A stretch of 27,408 nucleotides of DNA from Phaeoceros laevis (GCA_049999765.1 JBNGIQ010009498.1:1-27408); one strand, 5' to 3'; shown: positions 1 through 9,670, counted from the first letter of the stretch. The notes: generated from the sequence alone by a model not told the origin. Made by a program: numbers and translations.

Positions 1-1041
1 GGGTAAGCCAGCTCCAGCTGCTCTTGCGCCACTGGCGCCTGCAACTGCTGCTGTCGCGCGCGAGCTGGGTGCGCCTGTACCAGCTGCCAAGGTCGGGCGC
101 GAGCTGGATGCGCCTGCGCCTTCAAAGGTCGGGCTGGAGATGCCCGCCCCTGCAGCTGTCTCTGAGCTTGGAGCTCCTGCGCCTGATGTGCGCGAGCTAG
201 AGGCGCCCATGGCTGCTGCTCCCACACTCCAGATTGACTTACCAGATGCTGCCCGCAAGCCCATGCCATAGGAATGCTCGTCGTGCTTCAACTTGCCTAG
301 AGCTTTTGTGAGGATGTCTGCGGTCATGTTGCCTGTCGGGCAGTAGCTAACCTGGACGAGTCCACTTGCGACTTGTTCTCTGATAAAATGGTGTTGAACC
401 TCCAAGTGCTTTGTTCTTGCATGATAGCGTGGATTCTCCGAGAGTGCTATTGCACTCTGATTATCGCACCAAAGTGTCACCGGGAGCTGCTGTGCATCAC
501 CAAGTTCTGACAGTGCTCCCACTGCCCAGATAAGTTCCTTACATGCTTCAGTTAGTGATTTGTACTCAGCCTCCGTAGAGGAAAGTGCTACAGTAGGCTG
601 ACGTTTACTGCTCCAGGAAATGGCACAGCCAGCTAGCAAGGTTACGTAACTGGAAATACTTCTTCTACTATCCTGGTCACCAGCCCAGTCTGCATCACTG
701 AATGCTATGAGTGTAAGTGCTCCCTTTTCTTCTCCACTAAAAAGGAGTCCCCAATCTTCAGTTGCTTTTACATACCGAAATACTCTCCTCATAGCTAACC
801 AATGTGCTTTTGCTGGATTTGCAAGGAACTGGGACAGCATCCCAACAGCATATGCTAAGTCAGGTCTGGTTCCTAGCATTAAATACATTAAGCTGCCACT
901 TTGGGATGAGTATGAAAATTCAGACATGAATGCCATGTCTTCTGCAGATACTTCACCTTGTTGTGCAGAATACTTAACATTCTGTTCCACAGGGGTGGAC
1001 ATAGGCTTACAGTTATGCATTTGAAACCGTGCTAGAATACT
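1..1041 (-). pseudogene. Copia RT end, RNase H and tail, downstream of an amber codon
   Basis: The same reading frame as the gag-pol ORF continues past the TAG at 1042-1044 with no further stop to the window edge. It reads the end of RT (STPVEQNVKY, GTRPDLAYAVGMLSQF) and then RNase H: SDADWAGD, SSTEAEY, CDNQSAIAL, HARTKHLEV and ADILTKALGKLK. All conserved RNase H blocks of copia elements are visible. From about position 225 leftward the frame becomes an Ala/Gly/Ser-rich tail that is open at position 1. The segment would be translated only if the amber were read through or absent in sister copies. Confidence 0.9.
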
Positions 1042-4000
1042 CTAAATATATTTAGCTTGATGCATGAAAATGCGTCTGAGTTTTCGGTTTCGTAGGATTT
1101 GCATACCAAGGCAGAATGCTAAAGCTCCAGCATCTGTCATTTTGAATTCGCCGCTAAGTAGATCTTTGAGCTCATTGATCATCTCCAGACTGTTAGACAT
1201 AAGAATTAAGTCATCTACATAAATGGCCAGTGCCAGAAACTCTTTGTTCTTCCCTCTCTTCACATACACATTAGAGTCAGCATGGATAGGTAAATAACCA
1301 TGTGCAATTAGAAAGTTGTGTATGCATGAGTACCAAGCCCATGGGCTTTGTTTGAGGCCATATATTGTTTTGCGAAGCTTACACACATTCTGACCTTTGT
1401 CCTTTGCTGTGATTAGGCCAGCTGGTGGCAGCATATATATTTCTTCATTCAGATTACCATATAAGAAAGCAGTTTTGGCATCGAGCTGTTCAAGCTCATA
1501 ATCATGGATAGCTGCCAAAGCTAGGAAGATGCGCAAAGTACTCATCTTAACAACTGGACTGAAAGTATCTGAATAATCAACTCCAGGGACTTGTGAGTAC
1601 CCTTTGGCAACAACTCTTCCTTTATATCTGTCCACTGAGCCGTCGGATTTCAGCTTAATCTTAAATACCCATTTGGAGCCGACAGCCTTCCTACCAACTG
1701 GAAGCTGAGTCAGGGACCATGTATCGTTCTCCTTCAATGAAGCTAACTCTGATGCTATTGCAGCCTTCCAATGAAGTGCATCAGGGCAGGTGATCGCATC
1801 CTCATACGTCAAAGGTTCATAGTGCTCTACTGTAGTAGATAGGCAGTAGGCTAAGTTAGACTTAGGATGATCCTTAGAATGTGGATACGGATACCTGAAG
1901 TCAACTGGTGTATAGAGGTCGATTTTCCCCGCCGTGGTCCTGACTGGCCTTTCCCTCGGTGGTACGGAAGCTGCCTTCTTTCGCTTGACAATGCCAGGAG
2001 ATGAAATATGCTGCTGGCTGGAAGAAGGGGAATCAAATAGAGGGCCAGGTGAGACAACACCTTCCATGTCAAAATCTCCGAACACAATAGGTTCACTAGC
2101 ACCACTTGCAGCAGGTCTGATAGGGACTGTAGGGGCTGGTGTGGAAGGAGTTTGCTGAAAGATGGGAGGATGAAGTGGTGATGTTGGGTGTGTGACAGGT
2201 TGACCTGCTGAAGGTAGTGTAAAGCCAACAACAGGCTGCTCATCAGCCTCCTCATCTGAGTCTGTGGCGAGGTCCGAAGATGAAGCTCCCACTGAATTAG
2301 TAGACTCAATGCCCTCAACGAAGATCACATCACGAGAGTGAGTTACCTTCTTGGTCCTTCTATCAATGACCTTGTAGCCCTTAATTCCTTCAGTAAAACC
2401 AAGAAAGATGCATGATGAGGACTTCTTATCAAATTTCTTACGAAGGTCTTTGTGAATGTGCACATAAACAGGAGAACCAAATATACGAAGATGAGAAATA
2501 TTTGGTTGCTTGCCTGTCCATAACTCATAGGGAGTTTTACCCTCAACTGCAGCATGAGATATGCGGTTTTGGATATAAGTGGCATATGCCACAGCTTCAG
2601 CCCAATAGCATTTCGGAAGATCAGCATAGGTAAGCATACTTGTTACCGATGTTTCTAGAGCCTTGTTCTTGTTCTCTGGAACACCGTTCTGCTGAGGAGT
2701 GCGTGCATTAGTAAACTGTCTGCCAACGCCATAGTCCGTGCAGAATGCTTGAAAAGCTCCCGATGCATACTCGCCTCCATTATCGGAGCGAAGTATCTTC
2801 AGCCTGTGATTAGTTTGATTTTCTGACCACAGCTTAAACTCCTTGAAACAGGCCAGAGTTTGGGACTTCAGCTTGATAAGGTACACCACACAAAAACGTG
2901 AGAAGTCATCAATGAAAGATAGAAAATAATGCATGCCCCCGAGTGATGCTGGGAAGGGTCCACAGACATCACTATGCACCAAAGCCAGTAGCTTGGTGGC
3001 CCTCTCAGCTGGCTCAGTTGGGAAAGGAGAGCGCTGATGTTTTCCAAGGACACAAGCATGGCATACTCCAAAATCAGATAAGTTGTCTAACTTCAGTCCT
3101 TTGACCAAGTTATCTCGATGCATTGTGACTAACTTCTGAAAATTGATGTGGCCTAATCGCAGATGCCACAAATAGGTCAAAGAGGGATGAACCATAGACT
3201 TGGTGCTGGCAACTGCATAAGCATGAGATTGCTTTACGTCCAAATGATAAAGATCATCAGATCTGAGGCCGCCAGTTGCCATAAGAGTGCCTTGAGCAGT
3301 TTCTACAACACACTTACTTCCACCAAAACAGATGAAGCACCCGGACTGATCAATTTTTCGAACTGATAGAAGGTTCTTGGTCAAGCCCGGTACATAGAGG
3401 ACATCAGGAATTTCAGGATGCTGATCTGGCTCAAGGTGTAATTTGATAGTACCTTGGCCTTGAATTTGGTGAGTAGTGCTGTCTCCCAAGCACACAAATC
3501 TCTCACCTTGAGTAGGCTCCATGCTGGAGAAGTAAGCTTCATGGGGAGTCATGTGCTGAGAAGCTCCCGAGTCTATGTACCATACATGCTCAGCTTGAGT
3601 AGCGAGGCAAGTGACCACAAGAGCTGTGGAACACACATCCTTCTCGGTAAGTGCATGCTCCTTTACACTTGCTGTAAAAGCTTTTGAATACTTATTCATC
3701 GTTACAGCCAAGTGGCCTGATGAGTGGCCACCTCCAGATGCATTGGCCAACCGTTTTCTGCAGACCTCCCACGTGTGGTTGTTGAGGCCACAGTAGCCAC
3801 ATGGTGGCTTTCCTCTTCCAGCAGAAAAATTCGGTGGTTTGAACGAGGCACCGCGGCCTCTACCTCGACCACGTACAAAGGGGCGTCCCCTTCCTCTCCC
3901 TCGGCCTGATTTGTTTATAAACAATGCTTTGTCTCCTGCAGTAGATAGGGATGACATCTTCCTTCGTGTCTCCTCTGTCAACATAGCAGATATAACCCGA

Positions 4001-4554
4001 TTGACTGTGATCGTGGGAATACCTTGCAGGGATTGGACGACATTGGTCCAGCTTTCAGGCAATTGAGAGAGTAAAATAACCGCCATTATATCATCATCCA
4101 GTTCAAAACCAAGTGCAAGAAATTTTGTTTGCCAACTCCTGTAGGTAAGGACATGCTCAGCCACATTATCAGTTTCGGACATTCGTAACCCTATAAACAT
4201 TTTGAGTGTATGTGTTTTCAGCATTAAGTCTACTGCATCATACACTTCCAAGAGCTGCTGCCAGAGATTGGCAGCTGTCTTTGTGCCCATTAAAGAGGCA
4301 ATATGTGAGCTTTTTACGCTCATTGTTAGGGATGTCCGTGCCTGCTGATTTGCAGACTTCCATGCTGATATTTCATCAGCTGGTGCTGCGGCAGGTGGCT
4401 CTGCCTTGATAACTTCAGCACCAACATACTCCCACAGGTTTCTTGACTTCAGCAGTTCCTCCATTCGGAATCTCCACAAGCTGAAGTTCTCGCCATCAAA
4501 CTTGTCCTCTTTGGCCAGCATGACTGGGCCTTGAGATGGCTGTTGGTTTGCCAT
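1042..4554 (-). CDS. Copia gag-pol polyprotein: gag, protease, integrase, RT
   Basis: The ORF is 1,170 codons long and ends at a TAG. Residues 1-240 are gag with an Arg/Gly-rich stretch (about 217-235), followed by a CCHC zinc knuckle (C252, C255, H260, C265). The protease has the DSG active site at 329-331 (within YIDSGA). Integrase shows an HHCC zinc-binding domain (H464, H469, C498, C501) and a D,D35E triad at D529, D591 and E627. RT carries the YVDD box at 1112-1115 and the IYGLKQ motif near 1064-1069. The chosen start is the first ATG of the frame, near the usual copia gag N-terminus. The product would be processed by its own protease into particle, integrase and RT subunits. The frame continues after the stop (see 1-1041), so the stop is probably a mutation (CAG to TAG is the simplest route) and not the natural end. 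Confidence 0.93.
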   Translation of the reverse strand: MANQQPSQGPVMLAKEDKFDGENFSLWRFRMEELLKSRNLWEYVGAEVIKAEPPAAAPADEISAWKSANQQARTSLTMSVKSSHIASLMGTKTAANLWQQLLEVYDAVDLMLKTHTLKMFIGLRMSETDNVAEHVLTYRSWQTKFLALGFELDDDIMAVILLSQLPESWTNVVQSLQGIPTITVNRVISAMLTEETRRKMSSLSTAGDKALFINKSGRGRGRGRPFVRGRGRGRGASFKPPNFSAGRGKPPCGYCGLNNHTWEVCRKRLANASGGGHSSGHLAVTMNKYSKAFTASVKEHALTEKDVCSTALVVTCLATQAEHVWYIDSGASQHMTPHEAYFSSMEPTQGERFVCLGDSTTHQIQGQGTIKLHLEPDQHPEIPDVLYVPGLTKNLLSVRKIDQSGCFICFGGSKCVVETAQGTLMATGGLRSDDLYHLDVKQSHAYAVASTKSMVHPSLTYLWHLRLGHINFQKLVTMHRDNLVKGLKLDNLSDFGVCHACVLGKHQRSPFPTEPAERATKLLALVHSDVCGPFPASLGGMHYFLSFIDDFSRFCVVYLIKLKSQTLACFKEFKLWSENQTNHRLKILRSDNGGEYASGAFQAFCTDYGVGRQFTNARTPQQNGVPENKNKALETSVTSMLTYADLPKCYWAEAVAYATYIQNRISHAAVEGKTPYELWTGKQPNISHLRIFGSPVYVHIHKDLRKKFDKKSSSCIFLGFTEGIKGYKVIDRRTKKVTHSRDVIFVEGIESTNSVGASSSDLATDSDEEADEQPVVGFTLPSAGQPVTHPTSPLHPPIFQQTPSTPAPTVPIRPAASGASEPIVFGDFDMEGVVSPGPLFDSPSSSQQHISSPGIVKRKKAASVPPRERPVRTTAGKIDLYTPVDFRYPYPHSKDHPKSNLAYCLSTTVEHYEPLTYEDAITCPDALHWKAAIASELASLKENDTWSLTQLPVGRKAVGSKWVFKIKLKSDGSVDRYKGRVVAKGYSQVPGVDYSDTFSPVVKMSTLRIFLALAAIHDYELEQLDAKTAFLYGNLNEEIYMLPPAGLITAKDKGQNVCKLRKTIYGLKQSPWAWYSCIHNFLIAHGYLPIHADSNVYVKRGKNKEFLALAIYVDDLILMSNSLEMINELKDLLSGEFKMTDAGALAFCLGMQILRNRKLRRIFMHQAKYI

Positions 4555-5425
4555 GTCTTGTGCACTTAGGATGACTCAGGGATTGGATGAAATCTAGCCT
4601 TACATGAGTGCATTTGACCTACTAGACTCTCTACTTCGAGGAGGACCTGCAGGCGAATGCTTTGTGCGAAACAAAATTCGGAATGAATTTTAGCAACTAT
4701 GTGGTGAGTATATGACCAAATGTATTGAGGACTTGGTAGTTCAGGTTGATGTTGGAAAATGCTATCTAAAGAGGAAAAGATGATATTCTGAACATGATTT
4801 GGTGATGCAGGTAATTCTAAGACAAACGTGGACTTCGAAGAGTTCATGTTTATTACTGGTAAAGATCTGAGATATCAACCTGACTCCAGTCATACCCATC
4901 ATTTGCGTCAAATCCCTGAACTAGGTTGGTTGCCATTAATTCTAGGATGATGCACAATCTGATCCACACTTGCTGCCACCTGTTGCCAGGTGCAAGTGTT
5001 TCTTGATAAAATCTCTCTTCTTGATGATAATATGCTGCATCTGCAGCTTGCCTTGCTGCCCTTCTAGCAAGTCGACGCTGCATCTGGAGCCCCGCCATAC
5101 TCCCAAGATGCTGCTGCAATACATTATTCCAGGGAAAAATCTGGAACTCATTTGTTTACAGCAACTTCTTGTAAAGATTTGGTGAAGACTAATGGTGCAG
5201 AATCATTTCTTGGCAGAAGTTGCTAGCAGAGATTGCAAGCAAGAGAGAAATGTGTCAATCGGTCAAATTGGGGAAGCAACCTGAGCGGATGATCTCCCAA
5301 ATTACTGCTGGTGCAACATGCGGCCACTTGATCTGAAGGAGGTAGAGTAAACGACCCAATTCAGTGACAGCGATCGCATTGCAGCACGCAGAATTATTGC
5401 AGACCGGACGCATTGCAGAGACTGT
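4555..5425 (-). other. Long pre-gag leader of element 1 with two small ORFs
   Basis: There are 871 nt between the primer site and the gag ATG. On the sense strand the leader holds an 88-codon ORF (4853-5119; Gln/Arg/Ala-rich start, then an IRLCIILELMATNL segment) and a 93-codon ORF (4566-4847), only 5 nt apart. The second ends 11 nt before the gag ATG. I recognise no domain in either. They may be chance upstream ORFs, captured sequence, or a pre-gag gene. Confidence 0.5.
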
Positions 5426-5437
5426 GCTCTGATACCA
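5426..5437 (-). other. Primer binding site, initiator Met-tRNA type
   Basis: The minus strand reads TGGTATCAGAGC, the standard plant copia primer site complementary to the 3' end of initiator methionine tRNA. It directly abuts the CA end of the 5' LTR, which fixes both the LTR end and the element's orientation. Confidence 0.95.
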
Positions 5438-5600
5438 TGGAAAGATATTTAGGATCGATAGATTTCCTTAGGCGATTGAACGCTAAGTCAGCGTCACCGC
5501 ACAATGTAGTTACAACCATAATAACTGTCGTATTAGGGTTTACTACTAAGGTTCCTAATTAACCTAATTACTGAATATATAACTATTTACTATAGTTTCA
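5438..5600 (-). repeat. 5' LTR of copia element 1 (163 bp)
   Basis: On the minus strand it begins TGAAACTATAG and ends TATCTTTCCA, giving TG...CA ends, with the primer site immediately downstream. The outer end is set by the abrupt start of RT-coding sequence of element 2 at 5601. A TATA-like TATATAT lies about 20 bp inside the outer end. The second LTR is outside the window, so pairwise LTR divergence cannot be measured here. Confidence 0.85.
5575..5582 (-). promoter_or_regulatory. TATA-like box in the 5' LTR of element 1
   Basis: The minus strand reads ATATATA/TATATAT in an AT-rich stretch near the start of the LTR, a plausible core promoter for the minus-strand element. LTR 2 (TAAATATATAG) and the probable LTR 3 (TTTATATAG) have a comparable element 15-30 bp from their starts, which supports a shared promoter position. 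Confidence 0.5.
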
Positions 5601-6735
5601 CTAGCTATATGTGTTGATGACATCATCATCCTGAGCAACTCATGGAGGAGGATACATGATCTGAAGAAGCAGCTCAAACGAGCATTTGAGATTACAGACT
5701 CGGGAGCCCTAGCATTCTGTATCGGCATGCAGTTGAAAAGAACCGAGCTGTTTGCACCATCTTCCTCCACCACAACAAGTATGCACTGCAAATTATGAAC
5801 ATGTACGAAATGGTGGACTGCAAGTCCATTGCTACACCTGTTGAGCAAAATGTGAAATATATGCAATAAGTTGGTGACATACCTGAGGAAGACGAGCTGC
5901 ATGTTGAGCAGTACCCCTTGAAGAACGGCAGTGTCATGCATTTAAGGATTGGCACCAGACTGGACTTGGCCTTCAGCTCAGGATTGACATCACGGTTTGT
6001 GTCAAACCCAGAATGCACACATTCAGATCTTATGACCAGGGTATACGGATTATCAATACCTCAGGAACTGCCAACAGGGGTATACTATACAGCCAAGGGA
6101 TGCGGTAGCTTGGATTGGCATGATAGATGGGTATACATGTTGAGCACGGGCTTAGTCTGAGGTCTCTCTCTTTGTGTGCACAGAAAGCTTCAAGGTTAGT
6201 AATATACAGTGACGCGGACTGGGCTAGTGACCCATACAGTTGCCACAATATATCCAGCCATGTAACCATCTTAGTTGGAGGCGTCGTGTCCTGGAGCACC
6301 AGAAAGCAAGCCACCATAGCATTTTCATCCACAAAAGCTGAGTATGAAAGCTTGACAGAGGCTTGTAAAGAGATAACCTAGTCAGTCGGAGCCCTGCGTG
6401 AACTTGGGATTGAGCAGGAGCTTCCAATTGACTTGTTGTGCGACAACCAAAGTGCGATCGCGATGACCATGAACCCTCGGTTGCATGCTCGAACAAAACA
6501 CATCGAGATCCATCACCACTATATTCGAGAGACAGCTGCTCAAGGAATCGTAAGACCCTCCTACTGCCCAACTGAGTGTATGACTGCAGATATACTCACC
6601 AAAGTGCTAGGAAGAATCAAACAGCTTTCAGCTGGAATGGGGCTTCGTGCTGCAGGTGGACCTCTTCGGTGGAGCGCAACGCCAGTCCATCGAACTGGAC
6701 GAGCTATGAGAGACGGCGGCATAAGTAAACACTGA
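5601..6735 (+). pseudogene. Decayed copia RT-RNase H (element 2)
   Basis: The first codons read LAICVDDIIILSN, matching the LAIYVDDLILMSN block of element 1 with the active-site Tyr changed to Cys. The frame then covers FEITDSGALAFCIGMQLKR, shifts near 5740, and continues through HHNKYALQIM, CKSIATPVEQNVKY, a TAA at 5867-5869, and a scrambled stretch to about 6120. RNase H follows: YSDADWASD, AFSSTKAEYESL, a TAG at 6379-6381 where sister copies have Trp, then LCDNQSAIAM, HARTKHIEIHHHYIRE and MTADILTKVLGR. The product is non-functional. The sequence is clearly homologous to, but a different family from, element 1. Confidence 0.9.
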
Positions 6736-6894
6736 AGGCCGAAGACCGATGTTTAGGGTCTGACGAGGTTTCTTTCAACGAGTTCAAGTTTCTTTAGTCA
6801 AGTTTCATATTAAACCGTTTCTTTAGCAGCAAACGTAGTTAGATAAATATAACTATAAACAAAACAACACTAATAGTTCACTAACCATTCAACC
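6736..6894 (+). other. 3' untranslated stretch of element 2
   Basis: AT-rich stretch between the RNase H stop and the polypurine tract. It has short repeats of AGTTTCTTT but no ORF or motif that I recognise. Confidence 0.5.
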
Positions 6895-6904
6895 TGAGTG
6901 GGAG
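6895..6904 (+). other. Polypurine tract of element 2
   Basis: TGAGTGGGAG immediately precedes the LTR start TGATAA. This is the expected position and composition of the plus-strand DNA primer of a copia element. Confidence 0.7.
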
Positions 6905-7073
6905 TGATAAATATTAGTTAAATATATAGTTAGGGCAGGTTGTAGGTTAGAGAGAGAGTCAACGGTTGTAAATGTCACCGTGTCACCTCAGCGTGACATC
7001 AACCTGTAAGCACACGCGCAATTACTTGCCTAAGCGTTCCTAATGATCACTACGATCTATCTGATTCTTATCA
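6905..7073 (+). repeat. 3' LTR of copia element 2 (169 bp)
   Basis: It begins TGATAAATATTAG and ends GATTCTTATCA. The terminal TGATAA/TTATCA is a perfect 6-bp inverted repeat, and the LTR follows a purine tract. Parts resemble the LTR of element 1 in order (TATA-like box, GTTGTAA, GTGACRTC/GTGACGC-type stretch, GCCTAAG, CTATC near the end), so the two families look related. The 5 bp after it (GTTGT) would be the target-site duplication, but the other copy is outside the window. Confidence 0.85.
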
Positions 7074-7490
7074 GTTGTTCCCCAAACATTGCATGTCCCT
7101 GCGGTGGTGCCTCTAGAGGCCTGCGTCTACCTCCAGTGTGAGCTTGCATGTTGCTGCATCCAAGTCCGATCTGGAGTTGAATGCGTACAGTTGTACACCA
7201 GTACCGCTTGTAGTACTAACTAGTACACCCACAACTTGATGATGCCAAAGTTGCAAGTCAACTCCATCATGGAAGTGCCTATGTCCTATGCCGAGGTTTG
7301 GAGACTTTCCTCCAAATTTGGTCAAGGAAGTCCCGATAGAGACCACTCCAATCCACGACCGTCATCCGATGCCAGTTATGATGAGATTTTGGAGACACTC
7401 AGCACTGCCGGGAGACTTGGATCCTCTGGATGCAGTGGCTGCAAATTTGGCTCTTGGAGATGTTCGGGGTGCTTTTGTGAGTCCCTCTGT
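7074..7490. other. No recognisable gene
   Basis: Sequence between LTR 2 and the C-terminal part of the piggyBac remnant. A plus-strand ORF (7288-7686) crosses its end but has no family that I recognise and overlaps the transposase remnant in antisense. I see no repeats or RNA genes. Confidence 0.4.
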
Positions 7491-9559
7491 TCACGCTTCC
7501 GACCATGCACAATCCTTCCTCAATTGCAATTGGGTGCTTCCATCCTGGTGGGGAGATGCAGCAGCAAAGGCCTCTTTTCCAAGGAGACAAGTGGATCCAC
7601 GCTCTCCTTCCAGGGTGTGGCACACGCTCTTCTTCCTTCCACCAAAAGTCACATGTCCTACAAAGGAAAGCCTGGTGGACATGTGACTTTTCTTGAAGAT
7701 ATCATCCCCGAAAAAGGTCGGCACATCTGAATTTCCGTTTGCCAGCTGCACCAAGCCTTTGGCCACCTCCTCGTTGAAGACCTTGTGCTCCATCTTTGGG
7801 AATTTCTTCTTTGTATACCAATCCCTGTACAAGATTAATGCATTTGTCAGTGCCACATCCACGATTGTTAACTAATTTTTTTGCCACCACACGTGGCTCT
7901 GCAGCTGGACAGTGTATGCGCCTAGAAGCTGATCGAACATATCCATACCTCGCATCCATTTGTTGTATGCTACAGCCACTGGTGAGGTATGTAGTGGCAC
8001 ACGCTCTCCTTCCACTAAAAAACACCATAGCCCTTCCCAACAGGATTCCACCTAGTGCTCAACAAATTAACGAACTTCCTATACCATGAGACATTGCACA
8101 TGCCTTTTGTGCAATGCATCCTCCATTGGAGATCCCCTCTTGCATGGTGATTGTCAAAGGGTTGGCAAAGCCAATGGATGAGGGCCTCCCTTTCCTATTG
8201 GTTCTAGTAGTACCTGTACCATAATGTCCACACTCCAGTAACTTTGCAGTAACTTCACAAAAGTATAAAAGTTATCCACGTAAATATGGTGTCCTATATA
8301 GTCTTGCACATCCTTAGTTAGCTCTTGCACTACTCTGTGACCACTGCCCTTGGGCAGCAGCTCGTTCTTGTCCTTCCCCATGTAAAGGTCAAATACATAA
8401 CAGTATTTGCTCTCCGCGACGCACATCACAAAGTATTTCAATCCATATGGGTCTGGCTTGTCGGCCATGTACACATTGCAAGTAGGATACTATGAGGTAC
8501 AGCAGGTCATCATCTCATCTACTATGAGATTTATTGAATACGGCTTTGCCCTCTTGCATGCTGCATTTACCTCTTCAACAAACCGCCATACTTTCCCCAT
8601 TTTGTCTCTTAGTAATATCATCACCTCCAACTCAGCATTGTCCACTAGGTGTATGCAGCTAGTGAGCTCCTCCCATCTGTGTCTACTCATCTGGTTACTC
8701 ACTGCGGGGCAGCTTTACAATTCACTATCTGGTCGCCAGTAATCACGCCTTCTAGGATACTTCACGATGCCCATGTATATCAAGCTCGCTAAATATTTGT
8801 AGATCTCACCCAATGACGTATCTGTCCATGCCTCCCCGCTCTTATTGCTGCCATACAGATTGCTGAAGCCTACTGCTGAAGCCCCTGCTGGTTATGTTAG
8901 AACATAACATCTGTAAGAAACAGGTGAAAGAAATCGAAAGGCTTGCTGTCTATGGGCATACCAATGCTCATCAGTGCAGGGGTTTGACCAAAAAATAGGC
9001 CGTCTTGCCACAACTCTTCTTGCTGACAATTCCAATACTTATCAGCAAACTCTTGTAGAAAAACCATCTCCAGAAATTGAGCATGCTTAGTATATTCCCC
9101 AAGCTCATCATGTATTTCTTGCCTAGTTTGGTTGAACACAATTTATGCACCTCGGCAGGCACCTTGGGCACCATTCCGAGCTCCACCACGACCACGCTTG
9201 GAACCCCGACCTCATAGCCCACTATTGGTTTGGCATGGTTGTTTGCATGGCCCCTCGCTCCCATACTCTTTTGTGTCTTCATCATCATCACTATCGGCTT
9301 CCCTCCACCCTGTTGTATCATCATCATCAGCAGCATCATCATCATTGCCGGATTCTTGTTCATCAGCTGAAGAAGGGTATGTCTCCATGATCGCAAAATG
9401 CATGGAGGCAGGCTCCATGCCTTGCTCCTTGCCACGCTTCATGGAAGATGGCTTTCCAAAGTGGAGCGGGTGATCAACAAACTTGAGTTTTTCTTCTACT
9501 TTTGTCAGCAGCCGTAGTTGATATGATGTTACCGTGTATGTATAAATTTTTGATAACAC
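7491..9559 (-). pseudogene. piggyBac-type DDE transposase, near full length, broken
   Basis: Reading the minus strand from 9559: an acidic N-terminus (DDD/DDEDTKE tract), then FDFFHLFLTDVMF, EIYKYLASLIYMGI, a YPRRRDYW box, MSRHRWEEL...HLVDNAE, IVDEMM (first catalytic Asp, 8517-8519), KPDPYGLKYF, HIYVDNFYT (second Asp, 8274-8276), PVAVAYNKWM, MDMFDQLLGAYTV (third Asp, 7941-7943), and IVDVALTNALILY. This order and these motifs define the piggyBac (DDE_Tnp_1_7) family, which cuts and pastes at TTAA. At least four in-frame stops (for example TAG after WWQKN near 7875) and a few frameshifts make it inactive, yet the three Asp codons are kept. The C-terminal cysteine-rich domain is not clear. I found no TTAA-flanked terminal repeats. 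The ATC-repeat at 9279-9347 encodes the acidic tract. Confidence 0.88.
9279..9347 (+). repeat. (ATC)n-rich microsatellite
   Basis: Interrupted runs of ATC/TCA triplets. On the minus strand they encode the Asp-rich N-terminal tract of the transposase remnant, so the repeat probably expanded within coding sequence. Confidence 0.7.
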
Positions 9560-9670
9560 ATATCATGGTAGATCTTGATCTAATTTTCTCAGCACTGCTC
9601 GCGATTGTGGTGACTACGCCAGGTGTGGCCAAATGCTGAAGAAAGCATTTCCTGCCAAGTGCGGTTGTGC

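Larger units (their letters stand above)
1..5600 (-). mobile_element. Ty1/copia LTR retrotransposon (element 1), 3' end beyond window
   Basis: The minus strand carries, in order, a 5' LTR, an initiator-Met tRNA primer binding site, a leader, and a single gag-protease-integrase-RT-RNase H frame that is still open at position 1. This order, with integrase before RT, defines the copia superfamily. The right boundary is sharp: at 5601 the plus-strand RT reading of another copia element begins, so element 1 is inserted inside element 2. The 3' LTR, polypurine tract and far target-site duplication lie left of the window. Only one nonsense codon in about 1,518 codons suggests a fairly recent insertion. 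Confidence 0.93.
5601..7073 (+). mobile_element. Copia element 2, 3' half, split by element 1
   Basis: Plus-strand remnant consisting of an RT segment starting just before the VDD active-site box, RNase H, a 3' untranslated stretch (6736-6894), a purine-rich tract and a 3' LTR. The gag, protease, integrase and most of RT should lie left of the window, beyond the far end of element 1. Several frameshifts and stops make it older than element 1, which agrees with the nesting order. Confidence 0.9.

Noticed and set aside
1851-2627. Minus-strand ORFs of 155 and 94 codons inside element 1
   Set aside because: They are alternative frames of the integrase-RT linker region of the gag-pol ORF and show no independent motif.
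5564-6018. Minus-strand ORFs across copia element 2
   Set aside because: They are antisense shadows of plus-strand RT and RNase H sequence with clear copia motifs.
7288-7686. Plus-strand ORF of 132 codons with natural-looking composition
   Set aside because: It overlaps the C-terminal part of the piggyBac remnant in antisense and matches no known family. I kept the strand with recognisable homology.
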